Positions 9,402 to 17,983 of a stretch of DNA of 64,000 nt are shown in pieces (the first letter of the stretch is position 1; the number at the start of each line of letters is the position of its first letter). The position numbers and the translations under genes are program-made. This DNA comes from Candidatus Gastranaerophilales bacterium. Lineage in GTDB: Bacteria > Cyanobacteriota > Vampirovibrionia > Gastranaerophilales > JAILCC01. The DNA lies in assembly GCA_028696075.1 (NCBI GenBank), contig JAQVHS010000005.1:70656-134655 (forward strand). Reading direction: 5' to 3'. Under the pieces are notes generated by a model. It was given only the letters and a program-made list of their open reading frames with translations, was not told the origin of the DNA and did not search any database.

Positions 9402-9411
9402 ATTTTAAAAT
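9396..9411 (+). repeat. att-like direct repeat, left copy (tRNA 3' end)
   Basis: CCGACAATTTTAAAAT covers the last bases of tRNA-Leu and 10 bases beyond. An identical 16-mer occurs at 10955-10970. The two copies bracket the two-gene cassette. Confidence 0.65.
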
Positions 9412-9440
9412 AGACCTTCTAAAAGGTCTATTTTTATTTT
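9410..9440 (+). terminator. Intrinsic terminator after tRNA-Leu
   Basis: ATAGACCTT and AAGGTCTAT form a 9-bp stem around a 4-base loop, followed by a T-rich tract (9431-9440). Confidence 0.85.
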
Positions 9441-9580
9441 CCTCATTGGGGTTTAAAAGTTCAAGTGTAAAACCTTAATTTCTTATTAATAATTTTCGTA
9501 AAATAAACCAACTAATGTATTTAAAAAGTGTTTCTTAAGAGTATAATATTTCATGTGGTACTGCTGAAAGGTGTCAATTT

Positions 9581-10087
9581 ATGGAAGATAAACAAATTTC
9601 AGAACTTATAAGTGCCCCAAAAAAGATAATTAAAAATCCTAAAAAAGAAACAAAGTTGATTCAAGGTTCTTATAGAAATGATTTTGAACTTGCTCTGATT
9701 GATAATACAAAAGTAACATTCAAGGTTCATTTGCGTAAAAATAAAAAGTTTTCTGAGAATTTTTCAGTTATTTTGTCATATTTTGCCCCAGAACTTAATA
9801 AAGATATCTTTTTAGTACGATATAATGGCTCACATGGTATCCACAAAAATAAAATAATTGATGATGAAGTTTTAGGAAGTTTTCATATTCATAAAGCTAC
9901 TTCAGAAGCTCTCAGAGAAGGTTATAATGCAGAATGTTGGGCTTTTGAATCAAATGACTATAAAACATTTGAAGAAGCTGTTACAAGATTTTGGCAAGAT
10001 ATGAATATACAAGACGATATAAATAAATTCTTTGGAGATTATAAAGTAGTACAATTGTTTTTATTTGAAGAACAGGAGTCACGATGA
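9581..10087 (+). CDS. Cassette protein 1, DUF6978-like
   Basis: The 168-residue, lysine-rich protein has no signal peptide. It reads as a mixed alpha/beta domain with a HIH motif (GSFHIHKATSEALREG) followed by the segment YKTFEEAVTRFWQDMNI. This arrangement resembles proteins labelled DUF6978, a family without known function (recognition by eye, moderate certainty). The start has AAAGGTG about nine bases upstream, and a possible -10 (TATAAT, 9542-9547) lies in the leader. Its TGA overlaps the next start in ATGA, so the two are translationally coupled. The cassette is markedly AT-rich and sits between a tRNA-Leu terminator and a copy of the tRNA 3' end, consistent with horizontal acquisition. 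Confidence 0.75.
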   Translation: MEDKQISELISAPKKIIKNPKKETKLIQGSYRNDFELALIDNTKVTFKVHLRKNKKFSENFSVILSYFAPELNKDIFLVRYNGSHGIHKNKIIDDEVLGSFHIHKATSEALREGYNAECWAFESNDYKTFEEAVTRFWQDMNIQDDINKFFGDYKVVQLFLFEEQESR

Positions 10088-10842
10088 TTACAATTGATGA
10101 CGTTAAAAAATATATAAATACAGAAATAAAAATCAAGGAAAAACGTCCAAATATTTATCAAATTATAGCGCCATTTTTTCATGAAGACGGCGACATGGTT
10201 GAAATGTTCTTAGAAGTGAATCAAAACAATATGTTAAGATTTTGCGACTATGGTCTCACTGTAATGAAATTGTCATACTATTTAGAAGAGTTATCTAAAA
10301 CTAATCAAAGGGTCTATAATGAGATATTAAAAGAAAATTCTCTTGACCAAGAAAATGGAAATATTTTCTTAGATACAGATTTAGATAATTTAAATACTGA
10401 CTTTTTACATTTTGCCGAAACTTTGAGTAAAATATCAAGTTTAAAATATTTTGACTCTCATAGGCAAAAAAGCATATTTTACGATGTTCTTTCTGAATTG
10501 ATTTCCGATTCATTTAAAGATATTAATGTAAAAAAAGACTTCGTACCAATAAAAGAGTATCCTGAGAATAAAGTTGATTACGCTTTTGAAGGCAAAGAAC
10601 GGTCATTATATCTTTTTGGAGTCAAAGATAATAATAAAGCCTTAGATGTCGTTGCGTCTTGTTTAGAATTTAAACAAAAAGGCTCCAAGGCTCAAAGCGT
10701 TGTTGTTTATGATGATTTTTCAAAAATGAACTTAAGCACTAGAACTCTAGCCCGACTGCTTAGAAATACAGATAAACAATTTATGGATTTAACCCAATTT
10801 AAAGAAGAAGGACAAAATTATATATCAGGAATGATAGCTTAA
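10084..10842 (+). CDS. Cassette protein 2, DUF1828/DUF1829-like
   Basis: The 252-residue protein has an N-terminal part (residues 1-120) with the pattern YQIIAPFFHEDGDMVEMFLE then RFCDYGLTVMKLSYYLEEL, as in DUF1828 (target-to-conserved-glycine region, DxGxTxxxL). The C-terminal part (about 135-250) resembles DUF1829. Proteins of this type occur in prophages and mobile regions and have no assigned activity. It shares an ATGA overlap with cassette protein 1. G+C counted by hand over 10321-10440 is about 24 percent, lower than neighbouring genes (about 30 percent over 11401-11460). A two-component defence or toxin-antitoxin-like unit is an inference from this layout only. Confidence 0.75.
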   Translation: MITIDDVKKYINTEIKIKEKRPNIYQIIAPFFHEDGDMVEMFLEVNQNNMLRFCDYGLTVMKLSYYLEELSKTNQRVYNEILKENSLDQENGNIFLDTDLDNLNTDFLHFAETLSKISSLKYFDSHRQKSIFYDVLSELISDSFKDINVKKDFVPIKEYPENKVDYAFEGKERSLYLFGVKDNNKALDVVASCLEFKQKGSKAQSVVVYDDFSKMNLSTRTLARLLRNTDKQFMDLTQFKEEGQNYISGMIA

Positions 10843-10868
10843 AATCACTTTTTAGACTTTATAAGATC

Positions 10869-10952
10869 TTGCAATTTTTCAAAGAATAAAAAATTGTCTG
10901 GATTTCTGATTCCATTTAATAAATTAATGGCTAAAAGTTCAAACTTTGTCAC
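10869..10952 (-). other. Possible gene remnant on the minus strand near the right att copy
   Basis: The bases just before the right att repeat read on the minus strand as an open frame ending FFEKLQDLIKSKK and a TGA. The same frame stays open upstream across the repeat to about 11050 with protein-like composition (INLIYQILKLSEVTKFELLA). It has no convincing start codon with a Shine-Dalgarno sequence and may be the tail of a lost gene or chance. Confidence 0.25.
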
Positions 10953-10954
10953 CT

Positions 10955-10970
10955 CCGACAATTTTAAAAT
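10955..10970 (+). repeat. att-like direct repeat, right copy
   Basis: This is an exact 16-base copy of 9396-9411 (CCGACAATTTTAAAAT). It is preceded by GTTCAA and CACC-like remnants in the same order as in the tRNA T-arm, so the copy looks like a decayed tRNA 3' end rather than a chance match. Confidence 0.6.
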
Positions 10971-11089
10971 TTGATAAATTAAATTAATCCGACTTAGAAC
11001 CCCGGTTGTGTCTTTCGCCACAACGGCGGTTGCCGATAAATCACCGGCTAAGGCTCATGCTTTAATAATCTTTATGTTACAATGCAGGC

Positions 11090-11866
11090 ATGGATAAAAA
11101 AGTAAGATTAAATAAATATATAGCCTCCTGCACTGATATATCAAGACGTGCTGCGGATGAATTAATATCCCTGGGCAAAGTTAAAGTTAACGGCAAAATA
11201 GTGTCGGAACTCGGAATAACGCTCGGCGGCAAAGATACTGTAATAATAGACGGCAAGCCTATTGTGCCTCAAAAACATGAATATTATGCGTTTCACAAAC
11301 CTGCGGGCTATATAACGACAAAATCAGACCCGCAAAAACGCAAAACCATTTATAATATACTTCCGGAAAGCTTGAAATCTTTAAACCCCGCAGGAAGATT
11401 GGATAAAGATTCATCAGGTTTAATAATTTTGACCAATGACGGTGATTTGCTTTTGAAATTAACCCACCCAAAAATAAAAGTGGCAAAGGTTTATAAAGTA
11501 ACAATTAAAGGTAAATTAAGCCAGGGTGATATATACAAACTCGAAAACGGTATTGAAATTGAACCCGGCAAAGTTGCTTATGCGGAAGTTGAAATGCTTG
11601 AATACAAAAAAGGCATAAGCATGCTTAAGGTAACCCTTCACCAGGGCTATAACCGGCAAATCCGTAAAATGATGGAAAGCATAGGACATCCGATTCAGGC
11701 GCTTAAACGTATTTCACATGCGACAATCAATATTTCGGGGCTTGAAAAAGGTCAATATCGCAAGATAAATATTAAAGAATTGAAGAATTTAAATATATAC
11801 TTAAACAAAAAAATGAATGATTTGTATAAAAAAGAAAAAAAATCATGCGCTGAAACTCAACTATAG
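11090..11866 (+). CDS. rRNA pseudouridine synthase, RsuA/RluB family
   Basis: An S4 RNA-binding domain occupies residues 1-60 (VRLNKYIASCTDISRRAADELI, VKVNGKIV). It is followed by the synthase domain with the catalytic aspartate in PAGRLDKDSSGLIILTNDG and the RsuA/RluB/E/F motif GYNRQIRKMMESIGHPIQALKR. The enzyme isomerises specific uridines in rRNA. RluB (23S) versus RsuA (16S) cannot be decided by eye. The 258-residue length is normal. A TACAAT (11078-11083) lies only six bases before the ATG with no strong Shine-Dalgarno sequence, so the transcript could be nearly leaderless, though no good -35 is seen. Confidence 0.9.
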   Translation: MDKKVRLNKYIASCTDISRRAADELISLGKVKVNGKIVSELGITLGGKDTVIIDGKPIVPQKHEYYAFHKPAGYITTKSDPQKRKTIYNILPESLKSLNPAGRLDKDSSGLIILTNDGDLLLKLTHPKIKVAKVYKVTIKGKLSQGDIYKLENGIEIEPGKVAYAEVEMLEYKKGISMLKVTLHQGYNRQIRKMMESIGHPIQALKRISHATINISGLEKGQYRKINIKELKNLNIYLNKKMNDLYKKEKKSCAETQL

Positions 11867-12007
11867 CCGTATAATTGTATTTTATATGAACAAATGTTAA
11901 AATAATATAACATCTGAATACGCAGTATAGCAATTTTATATAACAGAATGTTTTTATTAAAGTATAAGAGATAACAAATTGTACAAAATACAGAAGAGGA
12001 GAAAAAC

Positions 12008-12196
12008 ATGGCTAGAGTACTTATTTCAATGCCCGACGAATTTTTAGAGAGAATTGACAGCGTTGCAGGAAATGAATCAAGAACACGCAGTGAGCTTATC
12101 AGAGAAGCACTTCGTTCTTATATTCATAAAGCAAGAGTTAAAGAAAGTGCTGTCGCTAACAAGAATGCAGCTATTTTAGAGTCGCTACTAGACTAA
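12008..12196 (+). CDS. CopG-type ribbon-helix-helix regulator
   Basis: The 62 residues match the ribbon-helix-helix fold: a beta strand RVLISMPDEFLERID, then SRTRSELIREALRSYI, the conserved second helix. These bind operators as dimers of two-stranded sheets. There is no toxin gene beside it, so it is either a solitary regulator or an autoregulator. A very good Shine-Dalgarno (AGAGGAG) precedes the ATG and a strong terminator follows, so it is probably a monocistronic, well-translated gene. Confidence 0.85.
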   Translation: MARVLISMPDEFLERIDSVAGNESRTRSELIREALRSYIHKARVKESAVANKNAAILESLLD

Positions 12197-12217
12197 GAGC
12201 AAATTTTGAGGAATGGG

Positions 12218-12247
12218 AAAAGCCGCCGAATATTTCGGCGGCTTTTT
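12218..12247. terminator. Intrinsic terminator after the CopG-like gene
   Basis: AAAAGCCGCCGAA pairs with TTCGGCGGCTTTT around a 3-base loop and ends in five T. It also lies 37 bases past the end of the convergent minus-strand gene. Confidence 0.9.
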
Positions 12248-12284
12248 AAATTGAGAAGATTACAAAAAAACTAATTTTTACATT

Positions 12285-12680
12285 TTAGTACTTAAGGGCT
12301 AAAACCAATTCAAATTCTTCTTTATATTGTTTAGCTTTTTTAGTTACATCTGTTAATTTTTTTTCGTCCTTAACGTAATTTTTAAGCAACGAATACTGCT
12401 CGGATGCTTTTTTAAGTCTGAAATATGCTAAATTCAACAGTGTTTCGAAGTTGTAAACTGCTTTATTTTCTTCAAAATATTCAACGACATCCTGTTTCAA
12501 GTCAAACAGATATTTTTCCAAATACTTACCCTGAAGGTCAGGTTTTTGCAAAAATGCATAGTTAAAGAAAGTTTCATACAATACAGAATTAGTATTAAAT
12601 TCCTCATCAAAAATAATGTAGTTATCTAAATTGTCTCTAAAACTGTTTTTGGATTTTTGTGCTGTTTCAAGTTCGTTCAT
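12285..12680 (-). CDS. Hypothetical helical protein, 131 residues
   Basis: The family is not recognised. The protein is charged and predicted almost wholly helical (DLKQDVVEYFEENKAVYNFETLLNLAYFRLKKA), with no signal peptide or membrane segment. AGGGGCGG eight bases or so before the ATG supports the start. It is the last gene of the leftward run that includes cobO and the HD-GYP gene, 75 bases after the latter. Confidence 0.7.
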   Translation of the reverse strand: MNELETAQKSKNSFRDNLDNYIIFDEEFNTNSVLYETFFNYAFLQKPDLQGKYLEKYLFDLKQDVVEYFEENKAVYNFETLLNLAYFRLKKASEQYSLLKNYVKDEKKLTDVTKKAKQYKEEFELVLALKY

Positions 12681-12755
12681 AATACCGCCCCTTACATGAT
12701 TTTGTTACCCTTAATTTAATAAAGTCATTTTATGAAAAAAAATTGCCTTTTTATT

Positions 12756-13739
12756 TTAAATTGTAGTATCCATGCTCTCTAGCTGTTCTTTTGTAAGAGG
12801 TTCCGAGTTCTCACCTGTAATAAGAGCTGAAGTATCTTTATAATTTGCAAGGTAAATAAATTTATAGAGCATAAACGGATTAAACGAGCGGCTGCCTTCA
12901 GAGAGCATAATTTTAATTGCTTCGTGGGATTTCATTGCTTTTTTATAAACTCTTTCTGAAACAAGCGCATCATAAACATCGCAAATGGACGCTACCTGTG
13001 CGTACAGGTGTATGGCTTTGCCTTTTAAGCCGCCGGGATAGCCAAAGCCGCCGTATTTTTCCTGATGTTCAAGCGCTACTCTTGCTATATCTTCTTTAAG
13101 TTTTAATTCTTTCGTTATAATGTTATAGCCGTATACTGTATGATTTTTCATTTCGGTAAACTCGTCAGGGGTAAGTTTGTCAGGTTTATTTAATATAGCC
13201 TTTGAAACTTTCATTTTGCCTATGTCATGCAGCAAACCGCCCATAGCAAGGTCTTTGATATCTTCTTCGCTAAAGTTCAACATCATACCAAGCGCTGTTG
13301 CCATAGATGAAACGTTAATTGTGTGAGAATATGTGTAGTGGTCAAATACCCTCAGCTGCCCCATACATTCCGCTTTATCAAGTTTGTCTGATATTTCGTC
13401 AACAATAATATCTCTTGTCGCTTCGCATACGGACATATCGGGTGTTTTTTGGTCAAGTATTTTGTACAAAATCTTTTTAGTATTATCAACCAAATTATCG
13501 GTGATACTCTGGGGAATAATTGACTTAATTTCAGGTTCGCCAATCAATTCCATATCATCTTCCAGAAGCCGGCCTCTTTTTGCAACAGGTTTTATAAACA
13601 GCTGTTTATAATTCATTTGCATAATAATATTAGGGTTCAGTTTTAATCCCATAGGGTAGATAACTACACCGTTTTCATCATATATATCAACATCTAAAAT
13701 AGTTTTGCCTACAAGCTCAAGGGGTGATATTCTTCTCAT
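12756..13739 (-). CDS. HD-GYP domain protein (cyclic-di-GMP phosphodiesterase family)
   Basis: The C-terminal about 200 residues form an HD-GYP domain. HDIGK carries the metal-binding His171/Asp172, and HQEKYGGFGYPGG holds the GYP motif (233-235). This family hydrolyses cyclic di-GMP to GMP or pGpG. The N-terminal about 125 residues (VIYPMGLKL, MNYKQLFIKP) match the small domain that precedes HD-GYP in many proteins; there is no receiver or membrane segment. Sites HD and GYP look intact, so activity is likely. It lies 64 bases after cobO. Confidence 0.85.
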   Translation of the reverse strand: MRRISPLELVGKTILDVDIYDENGVVIYPMGLKLNPNIIMQMNYKQLFIKPVAKRGRLLEDDMELIGEPEIKSIIPQSITDNLVDNTKKILYKILDQKTPDMSVCEATRDIIVDEISDKLDKAECMGQLRVFDHYTYSHTINVSSMATALGMMLNFSEEDIKDLAMGGLLHDIGKMKVSKAILNKPDKLTPDEFTEMKNHTVYGYNIITKELKLKEDIARVALEHQEKYGGFGYPGGLKGKAIHLYAQVASICDVYDALVSERVYKKAMKSHEAIKIMLSEGSRSFNPFMLYKFIYLANYKDTSALITGENSEPLTKEQLESMDTTI

Positions 13740-13803
13740 TTTTTTCCTAAAACAAAATATTTAATTACATTATACTCTAAATTAAAAAAAATAGAACAAA
13801 CTG

Positions 13804-14373
13804 TTAATATTCTATTCCTTTACGGGCATGTATCCCTATATCCCAATAATGCTTGACAGGGTCAATGTTGGAAACCAAATGTGCCAGCTCTGTTATTTCT
13901 TCATTTGCTCTTCTGCCTGTTAAGACAATTTCCAGAGCTTTGGGCTTATTGCTGAGAAATTCCTTCATTTCTTCAACGGTAATTAAGTTCAAATCTATAG
14001 CTATATTAGCTTCATCCATTATTATCAGCTGGTATTCTTTAGATACTGCGGCTTGTTTTACAATTTCCCATCCTTCTCTTACTGCTTTTTTATCATCTTC
14101 ATTTTGGTTGTTTGAATAAACTATTCTGTCCAATCCTGCTTGCACAATGGTTAATTGTTTTTTGAGTTTTGGGGATAATTCTCTTAATGCAAAAAGTTCA
14201 CCGTAATCATCACCGCCTTTGGTAAAAAATACAATTAAGACACGCCAGCCCCTCCCCAGCGCACGCAGCGCCAAGCCTAAAGAAGCTGTGGTTTTCCCTT
14301 TTCCGTTGCCTGTGTATATCTGTATATAGCCTATTTCACTGAAATTAGGATTGATTAAATTATTATTTTCCAT
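13804..14373 (-). CDS. cobO: Corrinoid adenosyltransferase, CobO/BtuR type
   Basis: The 189-residue ATP-binding protein has the N-terminal P-loop GNGKGKTT (22-29) in the context YTGNGKGKTTASLGLALRALGRG, then VLIVFFTKG and the Walker B-like IIMDEAN. The closing region is VLTGRRANEEITELAHLVSNIDPVKHYWDIGIHARKGIEY. These are the CobA/CobO/BtuR family hallmarks. The enzyme transfers adenosyl from ATP to reduced cobalamin or cobyrinic acid diamide. No other cobalamin gene or cobalamin riboswitch is seen nearby, so salvage of scavenged corrinoid is plausible. Confidence 0.92.
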   Translation of the reverse strand: MENNNLINPNFSEIGYIQIYTGNGKGKTTASLGLALRALGRGWRVLIVFFTKGGDDYGELFALRELSPKLKKQLTIVQAGLDRIVYSNNQNEDDKKAVREGWEIVKQAAVSKEYQLIIMDEANIAIDLNLITVEEMKEFLSNKPKALEIVLTGRRANEEITELAHLVSNIDPVKHYWDIGIHARKGIEY

Positions 14374-14408
14374 GTATATAGTATGAAAGATTATATAGTG
14401 AAATGCAA

Positions 14409-16688
14409 CTATTTTTTGGCTGCGATGCTTAATAAAATTTTTGTTTGTTTTACAAGGCTTAACAGTTCTTTTGGGCGGTTAAAATCATATTTCATATAAA
14501 CAGATGTAAATGCCGAGGTGTCTTTTTCGATTATATTAACTTTTTTCAAAGCTCTTTGATATTGCAAATTTTGTATATCAACAAGAGTTGAATTTACCTG
14601 TGCAATAATTGTATCGAAATCTTTTCTTTCTTTTGCACTCATATCATAAGCAATATTAGAGTACAAAGTCAGATTATCCTTAAAAGTATTTAGCATGCTG
14701 TATGCGCATTTGGGCTGATTGTAAGACGGGTTTGCCGCATTATCCGAAAAAATACCGTATTGAAGAAAATTGGCTTTTTTCTCATCCAGCTGTGCATAAG
14801 CAAATATGGTAGAGCCCAGCATTCCTTTTTCCTGTTCAATGTAGTTAAGCTGTTTAAGCATTTCAATTTCATCGACGTGTTTTAAGGCAATACCCGGATA
14901 TATCAGGCATTTGGAACTAACTTCGTTTGTAAAACACTCAAGGTTTTTGGCAAGACTTTGAACGTTCATGGAGTAGGTCATAGGGTTTATAATATCAACC
15001 CAGTCATTTTTTGCCCAAAGCTCCCAATTTTGTCCTACGGTTTCACGTCTTTCCTGTTGGCTTTTGCCAAACACGGCACAGGAGATTTTGAGGTTAGGGT
15101 TTATTTTTTTTGTTTCATAATTAAAGCGCTGAACAAAGTTATCTATATTTTTTTCTTTCCATTGCATCCAGAGAATAGATGTTTCATAGTTGGTATTGAG
15201 CAATTTTTCGCCTGTAATATTTTCAAATTGTTCTACCGAATTGCTGTTTAATCCCATAAGGTTGCTTGAATTTTGGAAGGGATATCTTATATAATCAAGC
15301 TGAATGCCGTCCACCTGGTATTTGGCAACGATTTCTTTGCCCAGATTAAGCAAGAAGTTAACCCCTTCTTTATTGGACGGGTCAATCCAAAATTCGGGCT
15401 GGTTTTTGGGTCTTAGATTGCCGTATTCGCCGATTAATGCCCAATCGGGGTAATTGCTTAAAACAGGACCTTCAAAGTCTTTTGGTTTATTAATTATAGG
15501 GTTATGTCTGTCATTGCCTACCGCAAATACCCAAATCCAGGCATGAAGTTTAATATTGCGTTTATGAGCTTCCTCCACCGCCCATTTTAGCGGGTCTGAA
15601 TTTATAGTTAAAGGGTTTTGGGCAGCCATTTTTGACGGAAAAATACTGTATCCTGCGTTATAGGTTTCTATATAAACGGTATTAATACCTGCCTGTTTAA
15701 GCTTTTCAAACACTTGCCCCATTTGTGCCTGGTTTTTTATATTAACTATGCTGCCTCTGTCCAGCCAAATTCCCCTGTGCTGGGCAGCTTTTAACGGTTT
15801 AGCGTAACAAATAGTATTTAAAATATTAGCATTTGCATTGTACAGATATGTTTTACACAAGTCGTAACTGCCTTTTTCGTAAGCATCTTGAGCAAGTATT
15901 TCGTTTATTTTTGAGCGCTGCGCCTGCTCTTGTGCATTGCATAAATCGCCGCTGTAGCATGAGATGTTGTTTGAATAATTATCTGCAACCTCTCTTGCCT
16001 CTTGCAGTTTTTTAAGGTCATTTTTGAAATCGGATTTTGTATAAACCACGGATTTTATAATTTGAGTTTTAGGCAGAATATACTCAAAAATATACTCCAT
16101 AGATTTCGCGTTAAAGTTTTTATCGGCATCCTTACCCCAGCGCCAGCTGATAAAAACCCCGTCAGGGTTGAAGGATATCGCGCATTCATTCTTTTCTGTT
16201 TCATCAAATACCGCTAAAGCCGTTGTATTCCCTGTCAGAGATATTTTAGCGACAGTGGTGTTTTTCTCCAATTGGTTATCGCTAAGAGTTTTTTCCACCC
16301 AGTTAATTTCCTTTTTTTGAGCTGTTGTTTCAATACCTTCAACATTTACACCGATAATAGAAGCCAGTTTTTTAAAAAACTCCGGGTTTGAATCTTTGGC
16401 AGGGGTTATAAGAACCAGCTTTCCTTTTGAATTGACATACTCTTTCAGGGAATTATAATCATTGGAAGTCAGTTTATCATAGCAAGGAATAACCAGTACC
16501 TGCACGGATTTGATACTTAAAGACGACAGGTTCGCTTTGGGAATTAATACTGAATCTATGTTAGCAGCTTTAAAAGTTTCATTGAACGAACCATCGCAAT
16601 CTAAAATTCCGACAGGAGCGGCGAGTACATAGGGTGAGGTCAAAAAAATAATAAAAACTGATATGACTTTTACAATTAATTTTATCAT
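14409..16688 (-). CDS. GHL10 (DUF187) family glycosidase-like protein, secreted
   Basis: A signal peptide (MIKLIVKVISVFIIFLTSPYVLAA) is followed by an N-terminal beta-rich domain. From about residue 320 the glycoside-hydrolase-like 10 domain has RGIWLDRGSI, AGINTVYIETYNAGY, HAWIWVFAVGNDRHNP, PEFWIDPSNKEG, DGIQLDYIRYP and WVDIINPMTYSMN. The family is a TIM-barrel associated with cell-wall or polysaccharide hydrolysis, mostly uncharacterised. The ATG at 16688 overlaps the TGA of the upstream gene as ATGA, so the correct start is 16688 (about 759 residues), not the longer open frame. The C-terminus is helical. Confidence 0.85.
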   Translation of the reverse strand: MIKLIVKVISVFIIFLTSPYVLAAPVGILDCDGSFNETFKAANIDSVLIPKANLSSLSIKSVQVLVIPCYDKLTSNDYNSLKEYVNSKGKLVLITPAKDSNPEFFKKLASIIGVNVEGIETTAQKKEINWVEKTLSDNQLEKNTTVAKISLTGNTTALAVFDETEKNECAISFNPDGVFISWRWGKDADKNFNAKSMEYIFEYILPKTQIIKSVVYTKSDFKNDLKKLQEAREVADNYSNNISCYSGDLCNAQEQAQRSKINEILAQDAYEKGSYDLCKTYLYNANANILNTICYAKPLKAAQHRGIWLDRGSIVNIKNQAQMGQVFEKLKQAGINTVYIETYNAGYSIFPSKMAAQNPLTINSDPLKWAVEEAHKRNIKLHAWIWVFAVGNDRHNPIINKPKDFEGPVLSNYPDWALIGEYGNLRPKNQPEFWIDPSNKEGVNFLLNLGKEIVAKYQVDGIQLDYIRYPFQNSSNLMGLNSNSVEQFENITGEKLLNTNYETSILWMQWKEKNIDNFVQRFNYETKKINPNLKISCAVFGKSQQERRETVGQNWELWAKNDWVDIINPMTYSMNVQSLAKNLECFTNEVSSKCLIYPGIALKHVDEIEMLKQLNYIEQEKGMLGSTIFAYAQLDEKKANFLQYGIFSDNAANPSYNQPKCAYSMLNTFKDNLTLYSNIAYDMSAKERKDFDTIIAQVNSTLVDIQNLQYQRALKKVNIIEKDTSAFTSVYMKYDFNRPKELLSLVKQTKILLSIAAKK

Positions 16689-17983
16689 TTTATGCGGCTG
16701 CCTTCCAATGTCCTGTATACCTGCCATTTGTCCTGATTTTTAGAAAAACTTAATGCCGCGCTGTATTGGGTGGTATCTGCAAAATAAGGAATCGGGGTTT
16801 TTGTCTTTATTGTTATTGTATCTGTTGTTTCTTGCGGGCTTAAGATATTTTTTTCGTCTATAATCTGTTTTTCAAGCTCTTCTGTTTTTTCTTCCGTTTC
16901 ATTAAACAGTACTATTTTTGCTCTTAAATCTTCAATATTTTTTGCTGACAGGTTTTTCACCTTGAATGTGAAGATTGCAAATACATCATCCTTTCCTTTG
17001 TCTTTTTTAAATTCAAGTTTTGCATCTTCAATAACTATATTGAAAAATTTTTCGCTGGCAGGAATTAAACTTTCTTCCAATATTTTTAATAGTTTTTTTG
17101 TGTAGTCTGCCTGGAATTCTTGCCCGTCTTTTTCAAAATAGTTGATAAAGTTAATTAAATTAGCTTTGGTTGCAAGCTTTTCTTCATGTGTTTTAGACAA
17201 AATAACCGCCTGCTTGAGGTAATTTACGGCAGCTGCAGGGTTATCTACCAAAAATACTATGGCAAGTTTGTTATTAGTTTCCGCCGTATTTTGATATTTT
17301 TCAATAATTTTTAAAATATTTGCAGCACCCTGGACATCACCGGACTGGAACTGCTTGTCGGCTATTTTATAGTAGTTATTTACAAGTTCTTTTAAAGCCG
17401 TATTATATTTTTTTTCATCATATTTTTTGTAATAAGTTAACGCTCTGTTAAGGTTTATAATTTTGTCTTCGGTAGAATCGCTTTTTTGCGCCATAAGAAT
17501 ATAAAAATCGCCTTTGGCTACGAAATTTTCTTTTTTATTAAGCGGCAGCATTTTCATCGCTTCTTCCGCCATATTAAGTTCATTTATTTCTAAATACAAT
17601 TTTGCAAGTTCAATATAGTTGTCTGAATAATTTGGTGCAAGTCCTTTTGAACCAAAAAAATAAAATTTTGCACGGTCATATTCCTTTATTGCGCTGTAAG
17701 CCATGGCAAGCCGTGTCATTGCCTTATAATTATCAGGATTTTTATCAACCTCGGATCTATAATATTGAATTGCCTTTGGATAATCTTTAGCGGCAAATGC
17801 TTGCTCCCCTGCGGTTTGAATACCGGGTAAACTTTCATTTTGAATGATTTTTTTGGGCGGTTGTTTTTCACCGAATATTACATACAATGTAAAAAAACTG
17901 GTAAAGTAAATCAACACGAGGAATATAATCCTTAGTATAATTCTTTTTTTATTATATTTTTTCTTTTTTACGATTATGCTCAT
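16685..17983 (-). CDS. Membrane-anchored TPR protein
   Basis: It has a basic N-terminus and one membrane segment (IILRIIFLVLIYFTSFFTLYVIF), followed by several TPR motifs (AEQAFAAKDYPKAIQYYRSEVD, AYSAIKEYDRAKFYFFGSKGL). The C-terminal about 110 residues form a beta-rich region with the pattern FTFKVKNLSAKNIEDLRAKIVLFNE, resembling the small FxLyD/immunoglobulin-like domain. Both ends are joined to neighbours by ATGA overlaps (MgtC before, GHL10 after), so the three are translationally coupled. The likely role is an accessory to the GHL10 protein at the inner membrane. Confidence 0.8.
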   Translation of the reverse strand: MSIIVKKKKYNKKRIILRIIFLVLIYFTSFFTLYVIFGEKQPPKKIIQNESLPGIQTAGEQAFAAKDYPKAIQYYRSEVDKNPDNYKAMTRLAMAYSAIKEYDRAKFYFFGSKGLAPNYSDNYIELAKLYLEINELNMAEEAMKMLPLNKKENFVAKGDFYILMAQKSDSTEDKIINLNRALTYYKKYDEKKYNTALKELVNNYYKIADKQFQSGDVQGAANILKIIEKYQNTAETNNKLAIVFLVDNPAAAVNYLKQAVILSKTHEEKLATKANLINFINYFEKDGQEFQADYTKKLLKILEESLIPASEKFFNIVIEDAKLEFKKDKGKDDVFAIFTFKVKNLSAKNIEDLRAKIVLFNETEEKTEELEKQIIDEKNILSPQETTDTITIKTKTPIPYFADTTQYSAALSFSKNQDKWQVYRTLEGSRIK

